A stretch of 64,000 nt of DNA from the NCBI RefSeq assembly GCF_030269925.1, contig NC_085131.1:11827501-11891500 (forward strand). The letters are read 5' to 3'. Under the pieces are notes generated by a model. That model did no database searches. It was not told the DNA's origin and saw only the letters and a program-made list of their open reading frames with translations. The DNA comes from Bombyx mori (lineage: Eukaryota > Arthropoda > Insecta > Lepidoptera > Bombycidae). A program made the position numbers and the translations under genes. Below are positions 60,801-64,000 of the stretch, one piece after another. Within the stretch, counting starts at the first letter, position 1. Each line of letters starts with the position of its first letter.

Positions 60801-62553
60801 GCCACCCACCTTGAGATGTACCGGTGTTCGAATCCCGCAGGCGGGTACCAGTTTTTCTGATGAAATATGTACCTAAGAAATGTTCGCGATTGACTTCCAC
60901 GGTGAAGGAATAGCATCGTGTAATGAAAAAAAATATATAATTTGCGTAATTTGGCACCATACTGCCTATTTCTGCCGTAAAGCAGTAATGCGTTTCGGTT
61001 TGAAGATTGGGGCACCCGCTGTGACTATATTTGAGACCTTAGAACTTATATCTCAAGGTGGGTTGCGCATTTACGTCGTATATGTCTACGAGCTCCAGTA
61101 ACCACTTAACACCAGGTGGGCTGTGAGCTCGTACACCCATATAAGCAAAAAAAAAATTATTTTTTGGGACTTCTTAAAACTTGAATAACGAGTGGATAAA
61201 AAGACCCTTGTCGTACCGTAATGCTGAGTGGTGCGCGCTGTGTGCAGGTGTCGGGCGTGGTGCGGCGGCTGGAGCGCGCGGGCGCCGTGCGCGAGGAGTG
61301 CGTGCTGCTGAAGGCGCTGGTGCTGGCCAACTCGGAGGCGCGCCTCGACGAGCACCTCACGCTGCGCCGCTTCCGCGAGCAGATCCTGCAGGCGCTCAAC
61401 GAGGCCGTCGCCGTGCTGCGGTTAGTGACCCACACACACACAGACGTGACGTCATTTGAGGCTATTCGCGCGACGCTATGCTGTCGTGCGTTATGATTGT
61501 TTTTTTTAGTTTGACGCGATATACAACATAAATAATGCAGAATAGTAATGGGCATTCATAAAAATAGTTTGAAACGTTATATTGGTTTTCAAGATTATGA
61601 CATGATGAGAGGCAGAAAATGAAGGTGTTGCTTTAAAAAAAATTTACCTGTGACATGGTACTCTTTAGTCAATGTTATCCGTTCAATTAATAAATTATTT
61701 AAATTTTTCTACGAACTCAGTACAGTATCTCTAAAAACGCATTCGGGTTTGTTTAACACCGCATCCCGTGTGCTTAGTGCGAGTTTTTTAACGTACTCGA
61801 TAGCGTGAACGCTAACTCAAGTTTGTATGCAGTTGGAACAACGCCTCTAGCGGCAGCAGAATGGAAAACAGTCGACGTCGCCCAAAACACGTCAATTCGG
61901 TTCCTCCCGATCCACGAACGGTGCTTTTAGATACCTCAAGCACCGGTCATCGTTCTCGTCGAACCCGTCGCTTGTGTCGAAGGGCTAGACGAGTAAATTT
62001 ACCCACAGACACAGCCCACCGAGTTTCTCGCCGGATCTTCTCAGTGGGTCGCGTTTCCGATCCGGTGGTAGATTCTGCGAAGCACTGCTCTTGCTAGGGT
62101 TCGTGTTAGCAACGTCGTCAGGTTTGAGCCCCGTTAGCTCACCTACTAGTTAAGGGTATGCTGAAATTGTCTCTCAAGGCTATCATCAGGTTAGGTAGAA
62201 AAAAATAATCTAGCGGCAAACGGAGGCAAACGTTTCAACTCCATACAAACTTGAGTTAACTTTTACGCTATCGAGAATGTTAAAATACTCGCACTAAGCG
62301 CGCCGGTACTCGCTCGCCCCGTGCGTGCGAGGCCCCGTGCGTGCGAGGCCCCGTGCGTGCGCGGTGTGACGTCACGCGTCGCTGTTGCAGGCCGTACGGC
62401 GCCAACTCCGCGCTGCAGCAGCTGCTGCTGGTGCTGCCGGCGCTGCGCCACGCGGACGTGGCCGTGCGCCGCTTCTGGGCCGCCGTGCACCGCGACCGCC
62501 GCGCGCCCATGAACAAGCTCTTCGTCGAGATGCTCGAGGCCTGTCTGCGGTAA
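29030..62553 (+). CDS. ERR: Estrogen-related receptor (ERR, NR3B-type orphan nuclear receptor), whole gene
   Basis: Common exons 54817-54966, 56796-57056, 57529-57738, 59121-59306, 60430-60588, 61248-61420 and 62391-62553 join in phase. With first exon 29030-29056 the protein is 442 residues; with 40256-40330 it is 458; from ATG 54823 it would be 431. ERR binds extended half-sites (TCAAGGTCA) as a ligand-independent transcription factor; in Drosophila it switches larval and embryonic metabolism to aerobic glycolysis. Visible parts (442-residue numbering): N-terminal region with SUMO-type motif VKQE at 25-28; zinc finger 1 C117, C120, C134, C137 with P-box EACKA; zinc finger 2 C153, C159, C169, C172; ERR-specific C-terminal extension [11 protein letters not shown]; ligand-binding domain about 217-442 with signature [11 protein letters not shown]; and AF-2 helix LFVEMLEA near the end. 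Coding exons are very G+C-rich. Only the first exon is uncertain. Confidence 0.94.
30886..31270 (+). mobile_element. Diverged full-length Bm1 SINE
   Basis: The tRNA-like head (gtcgtggtcgaatggataag, B-box-like gttcaaatcccgcagg) runs on to a decayed body (gctggtaggtgccacc, ggcctgtttctg, gggtggggtgacc). One of few copies in the window with both parts. The body is heavily mutated, so this is old. Confidence 0.65.
31313..31556 (-). mobile_element. Bm1 SINE, minus orientation
   Basis: Clean reverse-complement body from a T-run and attgcttaggtggctgg to aggtcctaccaccagt. It lies only about 40 bp right of a plus-strand Bm1 (30886-31270), making an inverted pair, though the older copy is badly diverged. 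Confidence 0.9.
33110..33360 (+). promoter_or_regulatory. GC-rich unique island in ERR intron 1, possible alternative promoter
   Basis: Purine-rich gggagcgaggggggcgcgag and several CpGs stand out from AT-rich surroundings. TGGCCTTGA at 33179-33187 is TCAAGGCCA on the minus strand, the same FTZ-F1/ERR-type half-site as in the first island. No convincing exon with a phase-0 donor was found here. ORFs in the island on both strands look like products of base composition. Confidence 0.35.
33433..33668 (-). mobile_element. Bm1 SINE, minus orientation
   Basis: T-run, then gtggactagctcacagccc through gggtggtggttcctacctg to accactagc. The beginning of the tail (attgcttag) is altered. Body only. Confidence 0.88.
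34516..34810 (+). mobile_element. Bm1 SINE carrying an internal minisatellite
   Basis: The body begins cactgttggtaggtcg and cgcacgagtaggtac, then breaks into the 23-bp repeats at 34552-34692. It resumes with taccaatcatcc, tatttctgccg and the decayed 3' third (atctcaaggtgtccggcggc). The tail is poor. Confidence 0.65.
34552..34692. repeat. 23-bp minisatellite, about six units
   Basis: Each unit begins ggtactaccggtaatgg and ends taggta. About six nearly perfect copies run head to tail. The unit contains the palindrome taccggta and arose from the taggtaccacc segment of a Bm1 SINE. Confidence 0.9.
34902..35160. mobile_element. MITE (gcttagtg family, copy 1) split by a LINE fragment
   Basis: The left arm (from 34911, agttttttaacgttttcg and onward) and right arm (to 35159) are inverted repeats of more than 30 bp matching at nearly every base. 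The middle is interrupted by a BMC1-like fragment (34980-35074). A second copy of the same MITE lies at 61772-62299. Confidence 0.8.
34980..35074 (+). mobile_element. BMC1-like LINE 3' end nested in a MITE
   Basis: Only the last ~95 bp of the LINE (gctccggtttgagccccgtg to an A-tail). It is flanked by a 9-bp target duplication with one mismatch, ttgcctatg (34971-34979) and ttgcctacg (35075-35083). Confidence 0.82.
35475..35816 (+). mobile_element. Non-autonomous Helitron (family B)
   Basis: Starts TCTATACATATAAA after an A, ends CTAG before a T, has no TIRs, and carries a (ctgt)n run. Its final ~45 bp (ending gcgagggcgggtcgctag) are shared with the otherwise different element at 39589-39801. 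The GC-rich ccgcggcttcaaccgcgg near 35710 can form a hairpin. Confidence 0.75.
36050..36385 (+). mobile_element. Non-LTR retrotransposon 3' end with reverse-transcriptase C-terminus
   Basis: The ORF 36050-36325 contains [19 protein letters not shown], the conserved C-terminal sequence of CR1/Jockey-like LINE polyproteins, and ends AEVHGRR. A short 3' UTR (ccatcaggtgggccatg, gcaataaaaaaaag) follows. 5'-truncated, so inactive. Short tails of the same element lie at 12541, 51358 and 56328. Confidence 0.8.
36437..36489. repeat. Short direct repeat
   Basis: The 20-mer gtggaagaataagtacgtgt occurs at 36438 and again at 36470, 32 bp apart. Simple local duplication. Confidence 0.8.
37049..37223 (+). 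mobile_element. BMC1-like LINE 3' end
   Basis: Keeps cccatagacagcccactgag, gaagcactgctcttgctagg and ggttgagcccgtgagctcac, with a decayed end (aataaataagtaggaaaaaa). A deletion has removed the gatccggtgg module. Confidence 0.72.
37421..37567 (-). mobile_element. BMC1-like LINE 3' end, minus orientation
   Basis: Reverse complement of the family: tttttcctacctgtgctga, ggggctcaaaccggaagtg and gccctagcaagagcagtgc to gtctactaccgg. It lies about 200 bp from the plus copy at 37049, forming an inverted pair. Confidence 0.75.
38014..38398. repeat. Unclassified interspersed repeat
   Basis: Begins tatctatactcaag and carries gatccagccgttt and cggtccagccattaaggagg, phrases I associate with dispersed lepidopteran repeats, plus an agcgccatctgtcgg segment. 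Ends and class cannot be fixed from one copy. Confidence 0.4.
38405..38645 (+). mobile_element. Bm1 SINE, body only
   Basis: Body from actggtggtaggatctcttg to cacatcaaagcaataaaaaa with modest divergence. No head. Confidence 0.9.
39218..39312 (-). mobile_element. Non-LTR retrotransposon tail (gaggcctatg family), minus
   Basis: atcatcatcatcatttcagc, ccgtccactgctgaacatag and gcctctccaatag are the reverse complement of the tail also seen at 17711-17788. Confidence 0.65.
39589..39801 (-). mobile_element. Non-autonomous Helitron (family C)
   Basis: On the minus strand it starts TCACTACATAG after an A and ends CTAG before a T. The 5' half (aagtcgctttctctgtccc, actacgcatcgg) is unlike family B, but the last ~45 bp are the same. 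No coding sequence. Confidence 0.75.
39925..40255 (+). promoter_or_regulatory. GC-rich island before ERR exon 1b, candidate alternative promoter
   Basis: A CpG-rich, repeat-free segment of about 270 bp (for example gcgcccgaggcgggatctgc) lies directly before the candidate exon 40256-40330. Long ORFs occur here on both strands in several frames, which reflects the low A+T content. Promoter role inferred. Confidence 0.4.
40256..40330 (+). CDS. ERR: ERR candidate alternative first coding exon 1b
   Basis: ATG at 40256 opens 25 codons ([18 protein letters not shown], then DVVKHKN) that end at a strong donor, AAT|GTGAGT, in phase 0. Spliced to the common exon at 54817 it would read KHKN-VHMMSAV. 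The sequence has balanced, protein-like composition and the donor is better than that of exon 1a. An alternative amino terminus is common in nuclear receptor genes. The upstream frame is also open, so the true start could lie further 5'. Assignment to ERR rests on strand, phase and position, with no other gene between. Confidence 0.55.
41061..41305 (+). mobile_element. Bm1 SINE, body only
   Basis: Near-consensus body from acggtggtaggacctcttg to atctaagcaataaaaaaaaa. Confidence 0.9.
41313..41366 (-). mobile_element. Bm1 SINE 5' fragment, inverted next to a plus copy
   Basis: aataggcggggtggtacc to aggtcctaccaccagt is the reverse complement of the first ~54 bases of the Bm1 body and lies 7 bp after the plus-strand copy. 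It could pair with 41061-41115. Confidence 0.85.
41420..41690 (+). mobile_element. Decayed LINE ORF C-terminus and 3' UTR
   Basis: gtatggacatgtgatgcg, gtagtgcaaggtagaggg, gaagaggtcgaccgaag and gatggagtctgaatc encode, with breaks, the YGHVMR...[14 protein letters not shown] C-terminus of a non-LTR retrotransposon. The end (acctagtgggataaggtg) is shared with 55035-55545. Confidence 0.6.
41974..42191 (-). mobile_element. Bm1 SINE, minus orientation, 5' third decayed
   Basis: Matches from a T-run and gatgttaactggttaccgg through cgcaaatgccgccaccc to gactcacacgaccaccag. A deletion has removed part of the taggtaccacc segment. Confidence 0.8.
42972..43420 (+). mobile_element. Helitron-like element (family D), 3' end mutated
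   Basis: Begins TCTATACTAATTATAC after an A. Carries aaggaaagatttgtttgttt, a phrase common at the 5' end of lepidopteran Helitrons, and ends ggagccggagcgggccgctt-g-t, with CTTG where CTAG is expected. No ORF. Class is likely but less certain than for families A-C. Confidence 0.55.
43512..43739 (+). mobile_element. Bm1 SINE, 5'-truncated body
   Basis: Starts inside the body at attgtgagtccgcgcgggta and continues to atttaagcaataaaaaaaag. Confidence 0.9.
44670..44843 (-). mobile_element. BMC1-like LINE 3' end, diverged
   Basis: cctcgaggggctattctgg, gcgagctcacggg, ctagcaagagcagcgcttcg and gcgacccactta are recognisable in reverse complement. Many substitutions. Confidence 0.62.
45338..45634 (+). 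mobile_element. Non-autonomous Helitron (family A), full length
   Basis: A|TCTATATATATATAAAAA at the start and ctgccgggtctgCTAG|T at the end, 297 bp. Shares ctcgagaacggctggaccga and ccagagaaggtttaaaaggt with the copies at 15418 and 46785. Confidence 0.8.
46146..46388 (+). mobile_element. BMC1-like LINE 3' end
   Basis: Includes the coding end (cgtcgccgcgtcgcgtcgc to ggcgggtaaactaaccc), the 3' UTR modules and an A-tail. The ORFs at 46100-46360 are shadows of it. Confidence 0.75.
46785..46982 (-). mobile_element. Helitron family A, 3' end missing
   Basis: On the minus strand it starts TCTATATATATAAAAATG near 46982 and runs through the shared ctcgagaacggctggaccga and ccagagaaggtttaaaaggt phrases, but stops before the CTAG terminus. 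Confidence 0.65.
47362..47598 (-). mobile_element. Bm1 SINE, minus orientation
   Basis: Near-consensus: attttattgcttagatgggt to aggtcctaccaccaatag, with a four-base gap after ctggtgttaag. Confidence 0.9.
48205..48420 (+). promoter_or_regulatory. GC-rich unique island with a poly(C) run, possible enhancer or promoter
   Basis: gggccgccggcggtgcgggg and many CpGs, then a run of about 17 C (48345-48361), in AT-rich surroundings. ORFs on both strands follow from composition and none resembles a known protein. Confidence 0.3.
49285..49420 (+). promoter_or_regulatory. GC-rich unique island in ERR intron 1
   Basis: Contains TCAAGGCCG at 49348-49356, which fits YCAAGGYCR, in a CpG-rich segment. No clear exon. 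A regulatory role is speculation from composition and motif. Confidence 0.28.
51358..51460 (+). mobile_element. Non-LTR retrotransposon 3' tail
   Basis: Reads gcattgttgaagtccatggg, ccactcaccatcagg and tgcctataagggcaataaaa like the end of the element at 36050-36385. Confidence 0.78.
51590..51721 (+). other. GC-rich segment ending in a good splice donor: possible non-coding ERR first exon
   Basis: A CpG-rich, repeat-free stretch (ggttgcgttgcggcgcgctc) ends at CGAAG|GTGAGA (last exon base 51721). As the common exon at 54817 carries its own ATG (54823), an untranslated first exon here would work. No independent support. Confidence 0.22.
52130..52290 (+). mobile_element. Non-LTR retrotransposon 3' tail, another family
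   Basis: gctgagcctttgctcgccc, ctgccctggtgaaactgg and aggcctccgggccaccagta, then tcaatcataaaaaaaaa. I recognise the phrases as a LINE tail frequent in silkworm but cannot name the element. Confidence 0.55.
53280..53396 (-). mobile_element. BMC1-like LINE 3' end, minus orientation
   Basis: Poly-T, tatgctgatagccttgagag, ccgggagtgttgctaacact and gccctagcaagagcagtgc to tctaccaccgc. A deletion joins the gcttcacc and gggagtg modules. Confidence 0.75.
54303..54449 (+). mobile_element. BMC1-like LINE fragment, 3' end lost
   Basis: accggtcactgttctcgtcg, acccacagacacagcccac, gatccggtggtagattccgc and gaagcactgctct. The last third is missing, and it abuts a Bm1. Confidence 0.75.
54473..54730 (+). mobile_element. 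Bm1 SINE next to the first common ERR exon
   Basis: Includes part of the linker (ccgcaaaattataatttgcg) and the body to ctaagcaataaaaaataaa. It ends only 86 bp before the exon at 54817. Confidence 0.88.
54817..54966 (+). CDS. ERR: ERR common exon 2: N-terminal (A/B) region
   Basis: Acceptor TGTCCCAG|GTGCAC, donor GAG|GTACGT, 150 nt, phase 0 at both ends. It encodes [15 protein letters not shown], then the SUMO-type motif VKQE with SP sites nearby (residues 25-37), then a proline- and histidine-rich run ([15 protein letters not shown]) to LMQPE. ERRs of vertebrates also have a VK/IKxEP-SP SUMO/phosphorylation switch in the N-terminus. ATGs at 54823 and 54826 could start translation if the first exon is non-coding. 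Confidence 0.85.
55035..55545 (+). mobile_element. Decayed LINE C-terminal region with an insertion
   Basis: gttgagatggatgtgtgg, tatggacatgtgatgcg, agtgcaaggtagagg and, after an unrelated piece at about 55292-55450, ggctgacggctgatagaag and acctagtgggataaggtgg. Same family as 41420-41690. Several stops. Confidence 0.6.
55548..55655 (-). mobile_element. Bm1 SINE 3' half, minus
   Basis: gtgtggacgagctcacagcc through ccttgagatataaattcta. It adjoins the LINE end directly. Confidence 0.8.
56003..56230 (+). mobile_element. Diverged Bm1 SINE
   Basis: cctggtggtaggggttgt, tttctgctcttaaagcag, tatttacgttgtgatgtata and agccccggtaacc with an A-run. Many substitutions. Confidence 0.62.
56328..56435 (-). 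mobile_element. Non-LTR retrotransposon 3' tail, minus
   Basis: tattgcccttgtaggcagac to ccaggggcagagccaagccg, reverse complement of the tail at 36240-36380. Confidence 0.8.
56486..56760 (+). mobile_element. LINE reverse-transcriptase fragment next to the ERR DNA-binding-domain exon
   Basis: The open frame contains [32 protein letters not shown] and [10 protein letters not shown], the start of the reverse-transcriptase domain of Jockey/CR1-type LINEs. It breaks off at the IL of RPISIL, 35 bp before the ERR exon acceptor. An internal fragment without catalytic core. Confidence 0.85.
56796..57056 (+). CDS. ERR: ERR common exon 3: hinge to A/B region and first zinc finger
   Basis: Acceptor CACATTTAG|GTACCT, donor CAG|GTTAGC, 261 nt, phase 0 to 0. 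It encodes [18 protein letters not shown], a low-complexity A/S-rich part, then [20 protein letters not shown] and [13 protein letters not shown], i.e. zinc finger 1 with the four cysteines and the EACKA P-box that defines ERE/ERRE-type half-site reading. The exon-intron break after TIQ falls between the two fingers, as in many nuclear receptor genes. Confidence 0.95.
57105..57495 (-). mobile_element. Full-length Bm1 SINE filling the intron between the ERR zinc-finger exons
   Basis: Reverse complement of body (gacgagctcacagcccacc to aggtcctaccactag), linker (cgcctgcgggattcgaacac side) and tRNA-like head ending gccacgacgac. This copy shows that head and body belong to one element. It takes up 391 of the 472 intron bases. 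Confidence 0.92.
57529..57738 (+). CDS. ERR: ERR common exon 4: second zinc finger and C-terminal extension
   Basis: Acceptor GTGTCCAG|GGCAAC, 210 nt, phase 0 to 0. [18 protein letters not shown], then [20 protein letters not shown] form zinc finger 2, and [18 protein letters not shown] is the ERR-type extension that contacts the TCA before the half-site. The donor AAG|GTCGGC is weak, but the next exon ([11 protein letters not shown]) joins in frame exactly as in other ERRs, so the junction is trusted. Confidence 0.95.
57760..57895. repeat. Alternating purine-pyrimidine microsatellite (GT/GC)
   Basis: 136 bp of unbroken purine-pyrimidine alternation, mostly (gt)n with gc and gcgt interruptions, beginning 22 bases after the donor of the zinc-finger-2 exon. 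The long ORFs on both strands here are artefacts of the repeat. Confidence 0.95.
57911..58516 (+). mobile_element. BMC1-like LINE 3' end, split by a MITE
   Basis: The left piece 57911-57956 (ccggttcgacgagtaaatta) and right piece 58320-58516 (cagctcactgtgtttctcgc to caggtagggaaaaaa) are continuous once the MITE at 57957-58319 is taken out. Confidence 0.82.
57957..58319. mobile_element. hAT-type MITE nested in a LINE fragment
   Basis: 363 bp with perfect 14-bp TIRs (caggggtggccaac at 57957-57970, complement at 58306-58319) and an 8-bp target duplication with one mismatch (ccatagac 57949-57956, ccacagac 58320-58327). Eight-base duplications and C-A-G-G-G-G termini fit the hAT superfamily. No ORF. 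Confidence 0.87.
58523..58642 (-). mobile_element. BMC1-like LINE fragment, minus, tail-to-tail with the previous copy
   Basis: Reverse complement from tttttccctacctattct to gcaagatcagtgcttcgaag. Only 6 bp separate it from the A-tail of the plus copy, so the two form an inverted pair. Confidence 0.75.
58663..58768 (+). mobile_element. Bm1 SINE 3' fragment
   Basis: aaactgagacattagaattc, gcctcaaggtgggtggc and gcccatataagcaatag. The ends are decayed. Confidence 0.7.
59121..59306 (+). CDS. ERR: ERR common exon 5: start of the ligand-binding domain
   Basis: Acceptor CTCTGCAG|GTGCTG, donor CAG|GTACCT, 186 nt, phase 0 to 0. [20 protein letters not shown], a short variable linker, then [20 protein letters not shown] and [10 protein letters not shown]. 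The WAKQIPGF...L...DQ stretch is the nuclear-receptor LBD signature (helices 3-4). Confidence 0.95.
59481..60002 (+). mobile_element. Helitron (family E) with a remnant of the Rep/helicase ORF start
   Basis: A|TCTATACATATAAC at the start and gccgggtccgCTAG|T at the end, 522 bp. At 59783 an ORF begins [20 protein letters not shown] and stops after about 35 codons. Arginine/serine-rich starts of this kind open the Rep-helicase proteins of insect Helitrons, so this is probably a deletion derivative of an autonomous element. It lies in an ERR intron, in the sense direction. Confidence 0.75.
60430..60588 (+). CDS. ERR: ERR common exon 6: middle of the ligand-binding domain
   Basis: Acceptor CTTTTCCAG|ATGCGC, donor CAG|GTATGT, 159 nt, phase 0 to 0. 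[20 protein letters not shown] is helices 4-5; the M at its start is internal and not a translation start. [20 protein letters not shown] follows the LBD pattern of insect ERR. Confidence 0.95.
60711..60818 (-). mobile_element. Bm1 SINE 3' part, minus arm of an inverted pair
   Basis: ttttattgcatagataggta to ccacccaccttgagatg, the reverse complement of the last ~108 bases of Bm1. It switches at 60819 directly into a plus-strand Bm1. Confidence 0.87.
60819..61156 (+). mobile_element. Bm1 SINE from B box to tail, plus arm of an inverted pair
   Basis: Begins accggtgttcgaatcccgc, continues through the linker (gttcgcgattgacttccacg) and body to cccatataagcaaaaaaaaa. A segment at the start of the body (ggacctcttg...) is deleted. 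In ERR intron 6. Confidence 0.87.
61248..61420 (+). CDS. ERR: ERR common exon 7: ligand-binding domain helices 7-9
   Basis: Acceptor TGTGTGCAG|GTGTCG, donor CTGCG|GTTAGT, 173 nt, ends in phase 2. [20 protein letters not shown], then [20 protein letters not shown] and [15 protein letters not shown](C/Y)xLLKAL(V/L)LAN is conserved in ERRs. Confidence 0.94.
61447..61454. promoter_or_regulatory. CRE-type palindrome TGACGTCA
   Basis: Perfect TGACGTCA 27 bases after the donor of ERR exon 7. Further perfect copies lie at 62367-62374 and 63129-63136. Motif match only. Confidence 0.35.
61772..62299. mobile_element. MITE (gcttagtg family, copy 2) with a nested LINE
   Basis: The TIRs begin gcttagtgcgag (61772-61783; complement 62288-62299) and continue for more than 30 bp through ctcgatagcg. 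Without the nested LINE (61856-62208) and one duplication the MITE is about 165 bp. Same family as 34902-35160. Confidence 0.85.
61856..62208 (+). mobile_element. BMC1-like LINE 3' end nested in a MITE
   Basis: Flanked by a perfect 10-bp target duplication, tctagcggca (61846-61855 and 62209-62218). It keeps the ORF end (61861-62000, ...RRARRVN) and the 3' UTR modules to taggtagaaaaaaa. This is the best-bounded copy in the window. Confidence 0.88.
62319..62361. repeat. 16-bp GC-rich tandem repeat before the last ERR exon
   Basis: About two and a half units of cgtgcgtgcgaggccc, ending about 30 bases before the acceptor at 62389-62390. It sits where the branch point and pyrimidine tract would be expected. 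Confidence 0.85.
62391..62553 (+). CDS. ERR: ERR last coding exon: LBD end and AF-2 helix
   Basis: Acceptor CTGTTGCAG|GCCGTA. The split codon CG|G gives arginine, then [40 protein letters not shown] and LEACLR, followed by TAA at 62551. The LFVEMLEA segment is the AF-2 helix that binds coactivator LxxLL motifs. The ending two or three residues after it is normal for ERR. Confidence 0.95.
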
Positions 62554-64000
62554 GCCGAGCCCGACCTCCGTGCGCGACGACTGTTAATCATCAATGCTCC
62601 GCGCCTGCCGACCGTCTATATAACACACCCGGGAGCCACATAAGCAAACAGGCGGAATCCTAAAACGCTATCAACAACTCGTTGATATTAATAAATTACA
62701 ATTAATCACTTGAATAAACATTATCAGAGGTTTTTTTTTGGAGGTAACCGCTATAAATATCTCTTATTATTGACATTCAAATTGATGAGTAACAGTTGTT
62801 TGTTTAACGAACGGTTCGATGGCACGGTCCTCCCAGTCAGCGCCGGGCCGCGACGCGGAAGCGATACAAACGTCATCACAAATCCACATATCACGCGACG
62901 CGTTCGCCCCTCCCCCTTTTCCCCCGCCCCCAATCCTTTAGTTCGCATTTAACCCCATCCCGTCCCCCCTCGGTCCCGCCCGATACCGATCCCTTTAAGG
63001 CTCGTTTACACAAGGCGAAACCGAAGCTCGTCGAGTTCGTTTGAACCAAGCAGGAATGCGGAGGAAGGGGCCTTGTGTAAATCCGCCGTTAGTCTGTAGT
63101 TTATGGCTGTGATGTGTACGTAGTGCTGTGACGTCACGGGCGGCCGCGGGCCCGGCGTCGTCGATGTACAAAATGATGGACGATACTAGTACAAAAAAAA
63201 AAACTTGTTACTATTTTTGTATAATATTAAAAAATATATTTCTAGATTTTAGTGTGCGAATCTACGAGATTATTGCGTTGTATGGTCGCGGGGATAATGT
63301 ACCTTTGAGTTGGTGTTTACTGTTTGTTGATTAAACATGAACAAATGAAAAAAAAAAAAATTATATTGTATTAGAATTGATATCTTGTACAAATTGAAAG
63401 GTTTATTAAGTAAAGATTTTTCTATTGTCAAAAAATAAAAAATATCTAGGTTGTTATTTGAAATGATTTTGGTGCTCTCAATAAAAAAAAAAAAAACTTA
63501 TCGTATGTAACCTATCTATGATTTTGGAATCAAACGTTACTCGAGTCGATAGAATTGTGCGACAAGTCTAGACTTCGTGAATGCTTTAAAAGTTTTAGCC
63601 TAAATATTTCAGAACTTAGTTCCGTTCTCCTCATAGTGTAAAGGTTGCGTTCTTTCAACTAGATAAAGGTTATTTTTAAACGATTATTTTTAATCGATTA
63701 AACCTCCGGCCAATGTTGAGTAATAAAAGATTATTGACAGAACATCATAAATTTATATATGTTTAAATGTATATTAAGGCGGGATTATTGTTAGTGAAAT
63801 GATACCTTAACTACATCATTGTATAATTTAATAATAAAATGTGTTGCTGAATTTAGTACAAAATCGATTGAAAATATCGATATTTATATTTAAGAATCGA
63901 TATTGTTTCCCCGACCGTACTCAGCAGGATTTGATTTCTCGTCATGGGCCGTATTCGGCGCATTTATGTTACAGCGTTTTTTTTCTTGTTTTTTTTTTCA
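62554..64000 (+). other. ERR 3' UTR and flank
   Basis: Possible poly(A) signals are AATAAA at 62713-62718, 63434-63439 and 63480-63485; the last two stand in A-rich runs. A CpG-rich patch (62810-62945) and a CRE motif at 63129 fall in the possible long 3' UTR. A perfect 12-bp inverted repeat (tttacacaaggc at 63005-63016, complement at 63070-63081) could form a stem or be a MITE remnant. From 63200 onward the DNA is AT-rich and I see no further gene. Confidence 0.55.

Noticed and set aside
61861..62097. 78-codon ORF ending in an arginine-rich run (also 8797-9027)
   Set aside because: Coding end of the BMC1-like LINE, repeated at several places; not a host gene.

Overview
The window looks like lepidopteran nuclear DNA, most probably silkworm (Bombyx mori or a very close relative). 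It has AT-rich non-coding DNA with GC-richer exons, split genes with GT-AG introns, and dozens of copies of two interspersed repeats. One is a tRNA-headed SINE whose full-length copies match what I know as Bm1. The other is a 5'-truncated LINE 3' end that I call BMC1-like; that name is tentative. Helitrons of the lepidopteran type, MITEs and a solo LTR add to the repeat load. No prokaryotic features, CRISPR arrays, rRNA genes or functional tRNA genes are visible.

Four protein genes are supported. (1) 2300-3187, minus: a TIA-1/TIAR (Drosophila Rox8) RNA-binding protein whose three RRMs lie in one uninterrupted exon. The usual C-terminal Q-rich tail is not in the window. (2) 5728-10790, plus: a ZnT7/SLC30A7-type Golgi zinc transporter in three exons. 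(3) 13128-19261, minus: TMED10 (p24-delta, Drosophila baiser), an early-secretory-pathway cargo protein in five exons. (4) 29030-62553, plus: the estrogen-related receptor ERR, an orphan nuclear receptor. Its common exons lie at 54817-62553 and encode the N-terminal region, the two-zinc-finger DNA-binding domain and the ligand-binding domain. Two candidate alternative first coding exons, at 29030-29056 and 40256-40330, lie far upstream in GC-rich, promoter-like DNA.

Layout: 1-2299 is AT-rich and empty. The TIA-1 and ZnT7 genes are divergent, ZnT7 and TMED10 are convergent, and TMED10 and ERR are divergent across a 9 kb gene-free stretch (19262-28640) full of DNA transposons and SINEs. The 25.8 kb first intron of ERR is the main accessory region. 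It holds repeats of every class plus several unique GC-rich islands that could be alternative promoters. From 62554 to the right edge lie the ERR 3' UTR and AT-rich flank.

The four genes do not form a pathway. The points of most interest are structural: alternative ERR first exons, ERR introns built largely from SINE and LINE sequence (one intron is about 83% a single Bm1), an inverted Bm1 pair in a ligand-binding-domain intron, Helitrons with exchanged 3' ends, nested transposon insertions with readable target-site duplications, and a minisatellite that grew inside a SINE. I did not find a previously undescribed biological system. Exon boundaries are by eye, from splice consensus, reading phase and family similarity.
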